Shown here piece by piece: positions 25,203-34,207 of a DNA stretch of 61,100 bases. The notes under the pieces were generated by a model that was given only the letters and a program-made list of their open reading frames with translations, was not told the origin of the DNA and searched no databases. The stretch's first letter is position 1. The number at the start of each line of letters is the position of its first letter. A program made the translations under genes and the position numbers. Location of the stretch: assembly GCA_903887485.1 (NCBI GenBank), contig CAISPV010000049.1:1-61100 (forward strand), given 5' to 3'. This DNA is from an uncultured Desulfobulbaceae bacterium (GTDB taxonomy: Bacteria; Desulfobacterota; Desulfobulbia; Desulfobulbales; Desulfocapsaceae).

Positions 25203-26596
25203 GTGGTCAGGAGTTGGATGATGGCATCCCGGTTGTACTTGCCGTTTTCCTGCAGCGGGATGCGGTTGATGGTCTTGAGTACGCGCGGCAGGGCGTAGAA
25301 TTCCAGGGACTTGGCCAGGGTCTTTCGGAGCAGATCCATATCCACCTCCGTCCCCTGGACCAGGGCCACAATCCGGTGTTCCCGGCCTCCGGGATCGGGA
25401 AGGGCCATGACTACGCAGTCGCTGACCTTGGGGACTTTTTTGATGATGGCGCGCACCTCTTCCAGATCCACCCGTTTGCCGCCGACCTTGGTCACTCCGT
25501 CCACTCGTCCCTTGAGGATAAACTGGGTGGTGCCGTTTGGCTCCACCCGGTCGCCGGTGGTGAAAAAGCCATCGTCGGCTACGGGTAGTTCCGGCGAGAG
25601 AAAGGGTGAGCGCACGCAGAGGCGGTCTTCTTTGACCGTCCAGGAGACCGTGGGGAAGGCGGTGAACGAGGTCTCGCCCAGGTGTCTGTTTCGGGTGGCG
25701 ATGCCGCCGGTTTCGGTGGAGCCGTACACCTCGACAATGCCCACCTTGTTGAGATGGGAGAAGGCCTCATTGTCCTCCGCGTCCAGCATCCCGGCGGAAG
25801 AAAAGGCCAGCCTGAGGGACGAGCTCGCCACCTGTTTACCGCGCAGGGCCCGGTAGTGCGGGGGGATGCCGGCAAGCAGGGTGGCCCCCTGTTCGTGGAT
25901 CACATCGGCGATCTCGCCGGGGAAAGAGGGGGTGGCCATGACCACCGAGGCCCCGGAAACCAGGGGCAGTATAACGGAGAAGAGCAGGCCGTAGATATGG
26001 TAGGGAGGCACGGTGGCGACAATGCAGTCTTTTTCGGTCACCGCAAAGTGGCGGGCCAGGGAAAATCCCTCGCCGAAAAGATTCTCCCCTGTTTTTGACC
26101 AGATCTGCGGCGTGCCGGTAGAGCCGCCGGTGAAGATCCTTAGCAGTTCGGCCTGCGGCGATATCGGGGCGCAGTTTGTAGGCTCCGCCTTTGTCCCCGC
26201 TGGGGGGCGGATGATCGTGGTGCCTGGCGGCAGCTCTCTATCAACATCGGTAATGGCCGTGGTAAAGCCGGTGAGCTGCTGCATCCGGGCTAGGGACTTG
26301 GCGGAAAAGGCGTAGGGCAGAAGCAGGGTGGGGCTGTTGCCGGACGGGCCGCCGGTAAGGGCGGCCAGCAGGACAGCGGCCATGACCGCCCTGTCGTCCA
26401 CAGCAAGACAGATGGATGCACCCTGATACTCCGGGCCGGAGAGGGCGGTACGGAATCCGGCCGCCATGGCATAGACCTCGCCGAAGGTGGCGCCGGAGCG
26501 GATAAATTCTTTGTCTGGAAATTTTGGCCCCGTTAGCAGGGCCTTTATGCTTTGGTTAGTGTTCAACATGGATAGTTCTTTTATGACATTTACCAT
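25199..26596 (-). CDS. AMP-dependent acyl ligase (fatty acyl-AMP/CoA ligase-like)
   Basis: The 465-residue ANL enzyme has the P-loop FTGGSTGTPQIWSKT, the VYGSTETGG motif, the TTGDRV hinge region and the catalytic lysine in ENGKYNRD near the C-terminus. It should activate a carboxylic acid with ATP and load it on CoA or an ACP. It is somewhat shorter than typical ligases (about 500-550). The start at 26596 has GGAG eight bases upstream; an internal ATG at 26569 does not. It is the first gene of the leftward operon that runs to 16247. Confidence 0.9.
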   Translation of the reverse strand: MVNVIKELSMLNTNQSIKALLTGPKFPDKEFIRSGATFGEVYAMAAGFRTALSGPEYQGASICLAVDDRAVMAAVLLAALTGGPSGNSPTLLLPYAFSAKSLARMQQLTGFTTAITDVDRELPPGTTIIRPPAGTKAEPTNCAPISPQAELLRIFTGGSTGTPQIWSKTGENLFGEGFSLARHFAVTEKDCIVATVPPYHIYGLLFSVILPLVSGASVVMATPSFPGEIADVIHEQGATLLAGIPPHYRALRGKQVASSSLRLAFSSAGMLDAEDNEAFSHLNKVGIVEVYGSTETGGIATRNRHLGETSFTAFPTVSWTVKEDRLCVRSPFLSPELPVADDGFFTTGDRVEPNGTTQFILKGRVDGVTKVGGKRVDLEEVRAIIKKVPKVSDCVVMALPDPGGREHRIVALVQGTEVDMDLLRKTLAKSLEFYALPRVLKTINRIPLQENGKYNRDAIIQLLTT

Positions 26597-26690
26597 TTCG
26601 TGTCTCCGCGCGAGAATAATCCTTCAATTCAACGGAAAAACAAGAGACGCGCCGTTTTTGACACATCCCGCTTGACTGCAATGCTTAGGT

Positions 26691-27470
26691 TTAGAAATCA
26701 ATTTCCGCCTCCATGAAAGTGACAGCACGGCCTGAGAGAATCACACGGTCAGCTTTTACCTCGCAAGTGATGTTGCCACCACGTTTGGAAACCTGTCTGG
26801 CCATCAGGATGTTCTTGCCAAGTTTATTGGCCCAGTACGGTGCAAGCTCGCAATGAGCGGAGCCGGTGACTGGGTCTTCGGGAATGCCGAACTTGGGGGC
26901 AAAGAAGCGGCTGACAAAATCAACATCTACTCCGGGGGCGGTGATGATGACGCCTCGCAAATCAAGCTGGCCAAGCAGGGCCTGATTGGGGGTGATAGTG
27001 CGAATGACTGCTTCGCTGTCAAATACGGCAAGATAATCGTCAGCGGCCAATACTTCAATAGGCTGCCGGCCGAGTCCTTCAGCCAAGGTATCGGAAATAT
27101 TGCAGGGTGTTGGTGGACACGCCGGGAAGTCCATTGTCAAAAGCTTTCCCTTCTTCTCTACGAACAGTTCGCCGCTACGTGTTTCAAAGGTGATGACCTG
27201 TTGGGAGTAGCCAAGAATTTCGAAGATGACGTGAGCCGTTGCCAAGGTTGCGTGGCCGCAAAGGTCAACCTCCTTGATCGGAGTGAACCAACGTAACTTG
27301 AAACCTTTTTCCGAGGGTACAAAGAAGGCCGTTTCGGACAAATTGTTTTCCTCGGCGATGGATTGAAGCAGGCCATCGGCCAGCCAGTTTTCCAGTGGGC
27401 ATACGGCCGCCGGGTTTCCTTCGAAGGCCTTGGTTGCAAAGGCATCTATCTGGTATTGTTTGATTTTCAT
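26691..27470 (-). CDS. PhzF family isomerase
   Basis: The 259-residue protein has the PhzF pattern: QIDAFATKAFEGNPAAVCPL at the start, NNLSETAFF, CGHATLATAHV and DPVTGSAHCELAPYW. Most PhzF-like proteins outside phenazine loci have unknown substrates. No phenazine genes are present. It lies upstream of the acyl ligase operon on the same strand, 94 nt away. It begins a small accessory island (phzF-like, ynfA, DUF2442, DUF4160). Confidence 0.93.
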   Translation of the reverse strand: MKIKQYQIDAFATKAFEGNPAAVCPLENWLADGLLQSIAEENNLSETAFFVPSEKGFKLRWFTPIKEVDLCGHATLATAHVIFEILGYSQQVITFETRSGELFVEKKGKLLTMDFPACPPTPCNISDTLAEGLGRQPIEVLAADDYLAVFDSEAVIRTITPNQALLGQLDLRGVIITAPGVDVDFVSRFFAPKFGIPEDPVTGSAHCELAPYWANKLGKNILMARQVSKRGGNITCEVKADRVILSGRAVTFMEAEIDF

Positions 27471-27495
27471 GTTTGGCAGCCGCGGGAACGAGTTG

Positions 27496-27828
27496 TTATG
27501 TATTTTTGGGTGCGAACATGATGATTGCCATGCCTGTCAAGGCAACCAAAGCTCCGACAATATCCCAGACAGAGGGCTTGACTCCATCTACAAACCAGAG
27601 CCAGAGAATGGCGACAAAAATGTAAACGCCGCCGTAGGCCGCATACACCCGACCTGACGCTGTTGGGTGAAGCGAGAGCAACCATGCGAAAAGTGACAAG
27701 CTGAAAGCGGCTGGAATAAGCAACCAGACACTCTTGCCTTCCTTGAGCCAAAGATAGGGAAGGTAGCAGCCGACGATTTCTGCCACTGCGGTCATGAGGA
27801 ATAGGGCTATGGTCTTGAATTCAAGCAT
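27496..27828 (-). CDS. YnfA family membrane protein (UPF0060)
   Basis: The 110-residue protein has four membrane segments and the YnfA pattern [16 protein letters not shown] and [15 protein letters not shown]. It is a small transporter-like protein related in fold to the SMR family; its substrate is unknown. It precedes the PhzF-like gene by 25 nt on the same strand. Confidence 0.93.
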   Translation of the reverse strand: MLEFKTIALFLMTAVAEIVGCYLPYLWLKEGKSVWLLIPAAFSLSLFAWLLSLHPTASGRVYAAYGGVYIFVAILWLWFVDGVKPSVWDIVGALVALTGMAIIMFAPKNT

Positions 27829-27910
27829 TTGGATGTTTCGATAGTGTGGGTTGAAATGTGTATCGTTTTGGGTGAGCGGCGGCGGTCTGTGCGTGATTCA
27901 GAGAAAATGC

Positions 27911-28171
27911 TCAATCTCCACCTGATTGACCATTCCGTTGGGAATTTTGTATATCCCACACAATCGTATCGGAACTGAAATCTTGTTCGTGCGGCCACAT
28001 AATGCCATGGTGGGCGGGACGGACAAGGCAAAAGTATGATTCGTCCGCGAGTTCCTTGAAGGCACTGCCATGCAGATAGGGCTTCACGTCAAAAATCCCT
28101 GAAATACCACTGCTGGTAAGGATATCGATCCGAAAGTTACTTAATGGATCAGCCTTTATTATTTTATCCAT
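27911..28171 (-). CDS. DUF2442 domain protein
   Basis: The 86-residue protein matches DUF2442 in size and pattern (GISGIFDVKPYLHGSAFKEL, then IVWDIQN). The family has an unknown role and is commonly encoded right after a DUF4160 gene. Here the DUF4160 gene ends 12 nt upstream. Paired small genes of this kind have been suggested to be toxin-antitoxin-like, but nothing in the sequence proves it. Confidence 0.85.
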   Translation of the reverse strand: MDKIIKADPLSNFRIDILTSSGISGIFDVKPYLHGSAFKELADESYFCLVRPAHHGIMWPHEQDFSSDTIVWDIQNSQRNGQSGGD

Positions 28172-28183
28172 TTCCGGCCTCTC

Positions 28184-28453
28184 TTATCTCAACGGATCAA
28201 TCTTGAAAACAGGTTCACCGGCGACGGCCAATTTCCAGTCAGCCATCAGGTCTTCCTTGTGAATTTCAATCCATGCCTGTACCAGTTTCATCTTGGCTGG
28301 AGGCAGGCTGCCGCTTAGAATTTCTCCATCTTCAATAGCGATTGATGCTATGTGGTCTCCGTATTCCGCGTGAATGTGTGGACGAGCGTGCTTTTTGTTA
28401 TCATAAAAGTACATCAAGATAAGTATTCCATAAAACATTGATATCGTTGGCAT
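28184..28453 (-). CDS. DUF4160 domain protein
   Basis: The 89-residue protein has the DUF4160 core: MPTISMFYGILILMYFYD, HARPHIHAEYG and LPPAKMKLVQAWIEIH. The function is unknown. It forms a two-gene unit with the DUF2442 gene that follows. The 217 nt upstream hold no recognisable gene. Confidence 0.9.
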   Translation of the reverse strand: MPTISMFYGILILMYFYDNKKHARPHIHAEYGDHIASIAIEDGEILSGSLPPAKMKLVQAWIEIHKEDLMADWKLAVAGEPVFKIDPLR

Positions 28454-28670
28454 GGTCTAATCCTCTTGCTGTGTTGTCTTTGTCCGGTAGGGCCGCTTTT
28501 TTCGATGACGCCTATGTTTTGGGTGAGTGTCGGCGGCTATTGAGCCTGGATTGAAAATCGGTATGTTCCCGCCATTCACTTGGATCTATTGTTGGCTATA
28601 AGAGTTCCGTCCCCTTTTTTTATTCGCATCTGCGCAGGAATATGCCAGTGTGGTTAAAAGGAAAGTGTCC

Positions 28671-29636
28671 TTAATTTTTCTCAGCAGTCTGCGGTGTGAC
28701 AGGCGGACTTTTAATCGACGGTTGCTGTGCAACATAACCTGGACAATGGAGGAAGCTTCCAAGTGTCTTCGACCATGCAGCGTTTGCATCAAATCCCTCG
28801 ATCAATCCATTGCCGGCCTTTGCATCATGAGTAAAGGCTCCCATACCATGCTGGATCATATAGCGAGGGAAGTAATCAGGTGGTCCGATACGAATAACAT
28901 CATTGCATATTGCTGCAAGGGCGTCAGGGTTTCCCAAAATAGTTTTAATGCTTGCCTGAAATTGATTTTTTTTGCTTTCATCCAAAGAACGGAATGAAGT
29001 CATTTGCAATATGGCAAGCGCATTGTGGGCTGACTTATCTGTGACTCTTAGTGTGTCAAAGCGACCATAAGCCCCAGCCAGTAAAAATAGGAAAGCGCCT
29101 TCTTTGTTCGAGCTTTCTTGAGCGCAAATTGCAGCAGCCTTATACAGATCTGCTGGTGTAAATTTTCGACTCAGCTTGCCTGGGCCTACACAGCCAACAT
29201 TATTTGTGGCTTCAAGATTTCCTTGGGTTTCGATATTCGTAATATTGGCAGCCAGCTTTTTAACGGTAATTGGAACCCCAGTAGGCCCAAATGGAATAGC
29301 TGCCGAGGGGGATGTAGCAGTCATACCGGGTAGTGTTTTTTTTAAAGAGTCGTGACTTTTTGGTGAAATGAAAAGGGCTGGAGCAACTATGATTATTGGC
29401 CCCATAAGTAAGGCCAACCCAGACCGGAGCAATAAATCACCAATAGGATGTTTATTGCTCCGGTCTGGGTTGGCAGATTCCGGTTCTATTTTTTTTCGGG
29501 CTTTTGATTTTACAAACGCTGTGATACTTAAAATCAGGCCAACTATAAGCGATAACAACGCAAGTGGTGGCAGCTTAATTGTAAGGAGCGCACTTAGGAT
29601 AAAAAGTCCTGCTGGAATGACAATTCTCTTGATCAT
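28671..29636 (-). CDS. Hypothetical membrane-anchored protein with an internal palindrome
   Basis: I do not recognise this 321-residue protein. Two or three N-terminal membrane segments (residues about 4-75) are followed by a soluble domain of about 220 residues with paired cysteines (NNVGCVGPG, AICAQES, LAAICNDV, FLHCPG). ATG at 29636 has GAGGAG five bases upstream; the longer frame to 29759 lacks support. A 24-bp perfect inverted repeat lies in frame between residues about 54 and 75. It is AT-richer than its neighbours and its position between a DUF4160 pair and a radical SAM gene gives no functional hint. Confidence 0.75.
   Translation of the reverse strand: MIKRIVIPAGLFILSALLTIKLPPLALLSLIVGLILSITAFVKSKARKKIEPESANPDRSNKHPIGDLLLRSGLALLMGPIIIVAPALFISPKSHDSLKKTLPGMTATSPSAAIPFGPTGVPITVKKLAANITNIETQGNLEATNNVGCVGPGKLSRKFTPADLYKAAAICAQESSNKEGAFLFLLAGAYGRFDTLRVTDKSAHNALAILQMTSFRSLDESKKNQFQASIKTILGNPDALAAICNDVIRIGPPDYFPRYMIQHGMGAFTHDAKAGNGLIEGFDANAAWSKTLGSFLHCPGYVAQQPSIKSPPVTPQTAEKN
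29413..29474. repeat. 24-bp perfect inverted repeat inside a coding sequence
   Basis: Arms 29413-29436 and 29451-29474 are exact inverted copies around a 14-nt loop. It is translated in frame on the minus strand as part of a membrane-proximal segment (ANPDRSNKH ... LLLRSGLA). It resembles an in-frame palindromic insertion element, or it may be a strong RNA hairpin within the message. Confidence 0.85.
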
Positions 29637-29691
29637 TATTACTCCTCTGATAGCTGAAATATACAGAATGGTGATACGTCTCTTTCCTTGT

Positions 29692-30957
29692 CTATCGACT
29701 CGTATCCCGGCCAAAAGACTGTCCGGCCAGGCTTCTGTCCCGCGGTTTGAAGGTGTCATCGGCCATCTCTTTTTTTACCACCTGCTGGAACAGCTTCACC
29801 ATTTTGATCTTCTGCGATTCGTCCTGATAAAAGGTGTTCCAGGCGTAATCGAGCAGTTCCTGGAGCTTGTCCGGGCTCATCTGTTTGGGCTGGAAGACCA
29901 CCTTGTCCGCTGAGTAGTCGTTCCAGTCTTGGGAGAGGATGCGGTTCTGCTGGCTCAGCTCCTTCCAGGCCTTGGTGTGGGGGAAGGGGGTTAGGACCGT
30001 GAATTCGGCCAGATCAAGCTCGATCTCCAGCAGGAAGTCGATCAGCCGCTTGATGGAATCTTCGGTATGATCGTCGAGCCCGAGGAGAATTGTGCCCTCT
30101 ACCCCGATCCCGTGGTCATGGTAGCGTTTGATCCGCTCCTTGATATAATTCGAGGTGTCAAAGACCGCCTGATACACATACCAGGCCCCGGCCTGGGCCG
30201 CCAGATCAAGGACCTCGGGCTTGTCTTCAATGGGATGGGAGCACCATTTCTTTTTCAGCGGGATCATCTCCCGGAACAGATCCATCTCCCACTGAGTGTT
30301 CTGGGCCAGGGAGTTGTCGACGATGAAGAGGCGGTTGTTGTCGATGCCGGCCATCTCGGCTATTGCCTTGTCAATGGGGCGCGGCCGGAAGACCCGGCCC
30401 CCCAGATAGGAGACGGCGCAGGGGTAGCAGTTGAACCGACAGCCGCGCGAGGCGTGGACCAGATCAACCATCTGCACGCCTTTGTAGTTGTAGAGCTTGC
30501 GGTTGAGGAGATCCCGGCGTGCCGGGCCCACCAAGCCGATGTCGGGCCGGTCATTGATGAAGTCATAGCGGGGCTGGAGCTTGTTGTTGCGGAAATCGGC
30601 AAAGACCTGTTCCATCCGGCCCTCGGCCTCACCCAGAAAAACAGTATCGGCGTGTTCCATGGTTTCTTCGGCATGGAGCATGGTGGCAATACCGCCAAAC
30701 ATCACCTTGATCCCCTTTTTCCGGTAGATGTCGGCAATCTCCCAGCCCCGTTTGACCTGGACGGTCAGCATCATCGAGATGCCGACAAAATCGACCTCAT
30801 CATCAAAATCAATGGTTTCGAGATTCTCGTCGGTAAAGTCGACCGTGACATAGTCGGGAAGCGTGGCGGCAAAGACCACCGGGCCATGGGGCGGCAGGTG
30901 AAACTCGGTCTGCCGGTCCAGCTTGGCCCACTTGGGATAGATCAGTTTAAATTTCAT
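29692..30957 (-). CDS. B12-binding-type radical SAM protein (rSAM 4)
   Basis: The 421-residue protein has an N-terminal cobalamin-binding-like domain (VDFVGISMMLTVQVKRG, VMFGGIATMLHAEE) and the radical SAM motif CRFNCYPC near residue 160. A barrel follows with LLGLDDHTEDSIKRL. It is close in style to BchE/HpnJ-like enzymes acting on lipids or tetrapyrroles. ATG at 30957 opens the family domain at once. It lies downstream of the DUF3261 gene on the same strand but 296 nt away, with palindromic repeats in between, so separate transcription is possible. Confidence 0.88.
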   Translation of the reverse strand: MKFKLIYPKWAKLDRQTEFHLPPHGPVVFAATLPDYVTVDFTDENLETIDFDDEVDFVGISMMLTVQVKRGWEIADIYRKKGIKVMFGGIATMLHAEETMEHADTVFLGEAEGRMEQVFADFRNNKLQPRYDFINDRPDIGLVGPARRDLLNRKLYNYKGVQMVDLVHASRGCRFNCYPCAVSYLGGRVFRPRPIDKAIAEMAGIDNNRLFIVDNSLAQNTQWEMDLFREMIPLKKKWCSHPIEDKPEVLDLAAQAGAWYVYQAVFDTSNYIKERIKRYHDHGIGVEGTILLGLDDHTEDSIKRLIDFLLEIELDLAEFTVLTPFPHTKAWKELSQQNRILSQDWNDYSADKVVFQPKQMSPDKLQELLDYAWNTFYQDESQKIKMVKLFQQVVKKEMADDTFKPRDRSLAGQSFGRDTSR

Positions 30958-31057
30958 GGCAATATTTATTGGTTCAGACCGTTGGAATAAAATTACAGTA
31001 TTTTTAACCTCTTGCAGGTAAGCGAGTTCGCGAGACGCCGAAACTCTTCCCAATATG

Positions 31058-31170
31058 TCCCCCCTCCCTTGACGGGAGGGGGTTAGGGGGAGGGTGAAGC
31101 ATGCAGCATGATGATTTTATGGCTATTTTCCCCCCCACCCTAACCCTCCCCCGCCAGGGGGGAGGGAATT
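31058..31170. repeat. Pair of inverted C/G-rich palindromic repeats
   Basis: Two copies of a C-rich palindrome lie head to head. The first (about 31058-31098) contains CCCTCCCTTGACGGGAGGG followed by GTTAGGGGGAGGG; the second (about 31131-31170) is the inverse, ending CCGCCAGGGGGGAGGG. Each can fold alone and the two can pair with each other. They lie in the 296-nt gap between the DUF3261 and rSAM 4 genes. They are of the same general kind as the element at 6460-6535. Confidence 0.8.
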
Positions 31171-31253
31171 TCATGGTACTTTTGCAAGAACCTCTTCTAT
31201 TAACTGGCAAGAACGGCATAAGGAGCCATAACCGAATGAGCGAAAAACTACGC

Positions 31254-31928
31254 TTATTCACTCACGGCTCCTAAGTTTTCAGCGTTGATCAGGGTCATTT
31301 TCAGGGTGTAGCCTGCCTGACCGAAACCCCTGAGTTCAAGATGTTCCGGGATCAGGAGGTCGCCTTCTTTCCGGCATGACCGCCCGACAATGGAGCGATC
31401 CATGATGAGATCGGCGGTATAGGTTTGGATCTGCCAGCAGTCATTTACCGCCGGCAGGATATCGATTATCCGGCCATCGATTCCAGTATACCGGCATACC
31501 GGCACATTGTCGGCGGAGCGTCCGTACCGCATGTTTTTTGTCGAGGGTGCGAGAAAGATCATCTGGACATCACGCATCAATCCCTCGGCAAAGGCGGGTT
31601 TGTCAAAGGGCGGCACCGCCCGCTGGACTGCAAGGCCCTTGCCCTCCTGGTAAGCGGCCTCAAAGAGGGTGAATCCTTCAATCGTCATCAGGACACAGGT
31701 AAGCTCGTCTCCGGCAAGACTGGTGACTCCGATAACCGTGCCGCCCGAACCGTCCTGCATCGAAAAATCGATGGAATGGACAAACTGCCAGCGCCCCTGG
31801 GGATAGACCGCTTCGCAGCCCTTGGCCCCGGTTGTATCCTTGCTCGCAGTCAGCTCCGGCATGGGGTGCCTTTCTGTGGCACAGGCAGCAAGAAACAGGA
31901 AAAGGATGGACAGCAGGAAGGGTTTCAT
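31254..31928 (-). CDS. DUF3261 family lipoprotein
   Basis: The 224-residue protein has a lipoprotein signal ending FLAACAT (lipidated Cys16) and a DUF3261-like soluble domain. DUF3261 lipoproteins are typical companions of LolA-like and MMPL proteins in aryl polyene loci, where they are thought to help place the product in the outer membrane. The ATG overlaps the LolA-like stop as ATGA. It is the last gene of the ApeP-FabG-LolA-DUF3261 operon. Confidence 0.85.
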   Translation of the reverse strand: MKPFLLSILFLFLAACATERHPMPELTASKDTTGAKGCEAVYPQGRWQFVHSIDFSMQDGSGGTVIGVTSLAGDELTCVLMTIEGFTLFEAAYQEGKGLAVQRAVPPFDKPAFAEGLMRDVQMIFLAPSTKNMRYGRSADNVPVCRYTGIDGRIIDILPAVNDCWQIQTYTADLIMDRSIVGRSCRKEGDLLIPEHLELRGFGQAGYTLKMTLINAENLGAVSE

Positions 31929-32542
31929 CTGGCGGTGAACAGGGACGCCGGGATCTCCTGATTAAGGACCCTGTTGGTGAAGGTAAGCCTGGTGGAGGAG
32001 TCGGGCCCTTCGAAAATCGTGACCGCATCAAGCAGACCGGCCTGATCGCCAAGTTTGAGCTCAATCGTGCTGATCAGAGCGGCAATCCCCTTATCTTTAG
32101 GGGTAAGCAGGATGGTCTTTTTATCCGGAAATGATACGGTGAACATGGCGTTGTCGGTAAAACGACCGTCAAGCCAGTTGGTGATCTCGGCCAGCACCAC
32201 CTGCATGGAGTCAAGCTGCATCCCCTTTTCTTCCGTAAGCTGGCCGTCGCGTTCGATGAATTTTTTCACCTTGCCGCCATGCATGAGCAGGATGGAGTGC
32301 AGAGGCTTCCGGTATTCCCAGCGCAGAGACTGCGGGGCCTGAAAGGTGAAGGTGCCGGTGGAGATGATGGGCCGGGCGAGGATCTTCAGGTGCTTTTCCT
32401 GGGTGAAATCGGCCTGGACCGAATGCAACTGGATTGGGGCCTGCGCCACTTGGCTTTCCTTGACCTGCGGGGCGGACTCTTCGGCTGAGGCTTGGACAGG
32501 CAGGAAAAACGTGAGGGTGAGAAGGAGGAAAAAACGTTTCAT
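31925..32542 (-). CDS. LolA-like outer membrane lipoprotein carrier
   Basis: The 205-residue protein has a signal peptide (FFLLLTLTFFLPVQASAE) and the LolA fold pattern: VQADFTQEKHLKILARPI, GTFTFQAPQSLRWEYRKP and the ILLTPKD segment. Unlike housekeeping LolA it sits in a biosynthetic operon, as in aryl polyene clusters, where it likely carries the lipid product across the periplasm. It overlaps fabG (TGATG) and the DUF3261 gene (ATGA). Confidence 0.88.
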   Translation of the reverse strand: MKRFFLLLTLTFFLPVQASAEESAPQVKESQVAQAPIQLHSVQADFTQEKHLKILARPIISTGTFTFQAPQSLRWEYRKPLHSILLMHGGKVKKFIERDGQLTEEKGMQLDSMQVVLAEITNWLDGRFTDNAMFTVSFPDKKTILLTPKDKGIAALISTIELKLGDQAGLLDAVTIFEGPDSSTRLTFTNRVLNQEIPASLFTAR

Positions 32543-33279
32543 CAGGACATCCCGCCGTTGACTGAGATCACCTGGCCGGTGACATAGGAGGCCGCATCGG
32601 AGCAGAGAAAGGCCACCACCTTGGCCACCTCGTCGGGCCTGCCGATCCGGTTCATGGGGATCATGGTCTTGATGTGGTCCTTGGGGGCGTCCTGGATCAT
32701 ATCGGTCTCGATCAGGCCGGGGGCGACTACGTTGACCCTGATCCCCATGCGGGCGACCTCGGCGGCGACGACCCTGCTGGCTGCGTTCAAACCGGCCTTG
32801 GCCGCCGAATAGTTGGCCTGGCCGCGGCTGATCATGAGCGAACTGACGGAGGAGACGGAGACAATGGCCCCCTGACGCTTGCGGACCATGAGTTCCAGCA
32901 CCGGCCGGGTCATATTGTAGAAACCGTTCAGGCTGGTATCAATGACCGACTGCCATTTTTCCGGGGGCATCATCATGAACAACCCGTCGGCGATGATCCC
33001 GGCATTGTTGACCAGGATGTCAATGGATCCCAGCCGGGCGCCGATTTCCGCCACAATGTTTTCCACGGCCTGTCCGTCGCGGACATCAAACTGACAGATC
33101 TCGCCCCGGCCGCATTCCCCTTCGATCATGGCCAGGGTCTGTTCGGCGCCCGCCTGGTCGCTGTGGTAGTTGATGACGATATGATATCCGGAGCGCGCCA
33201 GCTCCACGCAGACGGCGCGGCCGATGCCCTTGCTGCCGCCGGTGATCAGGGCGGTTTTCTGTTCATTTTCTGTTGTCAT
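32542..33279 (-). CDS. 3-oxoacyl-ACP reductase (FabG-like)
   Basis: The 245-residue short-chain dehydrogenase has the cofactor motif [13 protein letters not shown] near residue 90 and the catalytic Ser-Tyr-Lys (VSSVSSL ... ANYSAAKAG). It reduces 3-oxoacyl-ACP with NADPH. It is the only ketoreductase in the locus, so it probably serves all ketosynthases. It overlaps the dehydratase upstream by ATGA and the LolA-like gene downstream by TGATG. Confidence 0.93.
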   Translation of the reverse strand: MTTENEQKTALITGGSKGIGRAVCVELARSGYHIVINYHSDQAGAEQTLAMIEGECGRGEICQFDVRDGQAVENIVAEIGARLGSIDILVNNAGIIADGLFMMMPPEKWQSVIDTSLNGFYNMTRPVLELMVRKRQGAIVSVSSVSSLMISRGQANYSAAKAGLNAASRVVAAEVARMGIRVNVVAPGLIETDMIQDAPKDHIKTMIPMNRIGRPDEVAKVVAFLCSDAASYVTGQVISVNGGMS

Positions 33280-33719
33280 TGCTCGCCCGCCTGAAAAAGT
33301 TGCAGGGTGGCCCTGCCGATTATCTGATTGTCCATTACAAGTTCACAGGAGACTTCCCGCAGATTTTCAAAACTATAGGTGTTTTCCGCTCTTGCCGTGA
33401 TAATGCTGCCGAAGGGCAGGGAATCGACAGTAAAATCGGCCTTTTTGATACCCACCAGCCAGCCCATCTGATTGGAGTCCCGTCCCTTGGTCTGGATCCG
33501 GTCCCAACCGTTGCAGACGCCGGCGGTCTGGGCGGCCAGCTCTACCAGAATCAGGGGATGCACCCCGTTCTCATCGGCCATCGGCCATGATTTATCGACA
33601 AGAAAAAGCGCGCGGGCAGTCTTGCTGTCAATCTCAAGGATCTCCTTGACCAGCAGCATGCGGTCGCGATGGGGGAGAAGGTCTTCGAGGGTGAGATCGG
33701 AGAGTGTTGTTGTGTCCAT
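33276..33719 (-). CDS. ApeP-like 3-hydroxyacyl-ACP dehydratase (hotdog)
   Basis: The 147-residue hotdog protein starts [18 protein letters not shown] and has [15 protein letters not shown], where the Glu is the probable catalytic residue. This is the pattern of ApeP/FabZ-like dehydratases from aryl polyene loci. It would convert 3-hydroxyacyl-ACP to the trans-2-enoyl form. It is the first gene of the leftward export operon and is divergent from ACP 3 across 221 nt. Confidence 0.85.
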   Translation of the reverse strand: MDTTTLSDLTLEDLLPHRDRMLLVKEILEIDSKTARALFLVDKSWPMADENGVHPLILVELAAQTAGVCNGWDRIQTKGRDSNQMGWLVGIKKADFTVDSLPFGSIITARAENTYSFENLREVSCELVMDNQIIGRATLQLFQAGEQ

Positions 33720-33808
33720 GCCGGTAGCCTTTTTGCACTTGATTATCAGTTTTGCTACGATAACGTATTTTTCCGGGAACAGCTACTTGTTCGGAGGATA
33801 AATTTTTC

Positions 33809-33838
33809 TTGGCATTATTTTTCCCCCGGCATTATATA
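33809..33838 (+). promoter_or_regulatory. Possible sigma70 promoter for the rightward ACP-KS operon
   Basis: TTGGCA (33809-33814) and TATATA (33833-33838) are separated by 18 bases in the divergent gap, about 100 nt before the ACP 3 start. Five of six bases fit the -35 consensus and four or five fit the -10. This is a prediction by eye. No operator could be recognised. Confidence 0.4.
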
Positions 33839-33940
33839 ACGAGGTTGATGCACTTATTTCCCGCTTTTTGTGGATGTTGGAATCGTGGCATTTGCCATTT
33901 TACCGTCAGTGTTTTTTCATCATAACAGTGAAAGTCAATT

Positions 33941-34207
33941 ATGGATAAACTTACAGCAGAGCTTAAGGTCAAGATCATTGATATTCTCAATCTTCAAGAC
34001 CTGAGCCCGGAAGATTTTGACGAAAACGCCAGACTGGTCGGCGGCGATCTGGGCATTGACTCCATTGATGTTCTGGAGATGGTGGTCATGGTGGAAAAAG
34101 ACTATGGCGTTGTCATCAACAGCCAGGAAATCGGCGAGAAGGTCTTCTCTTCCCTTGCCGCCCTTGCTGGATATATCAAGGAAAACCTGCCCGGCTCATC
34201 AACCTGA
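33941..34207 (+). CDS. Acyl carrier protein (ACP 3)
   Basis: The 88-residue ACP has the phosphopantetheine site GIDSIDVLEMVV near residue 40. It is the first gene of the rightward operon and overlaps the KS-CLF fusion gene by one base (TGATG). That arrangement matches type II polyketide or aryl polyene systems, where ACP, KS and CLF are co-produced. It most likely serves the fused KS-CLF. Confidence 0.93.
   Translation: MDKLTAELKVKIIDILNLQDLSPEDFDENARLVGGDLGIDSIDVLEMVVMVEKDYGVVINSQEIGEKVFSSLAALAGYIKENLPGSST

Noticed and set aside
26691-27470. Phenazine biosynthesis
   Set aside because: Only a PhzF-like gene is present; most members of the family are unrelated to phenazines.
30067-30990. 307-codon plus-strand frame
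   Set aside because: It is antisense to the radical SAM gene at 29692-30957, which has clear motifs; the plus frame has none.
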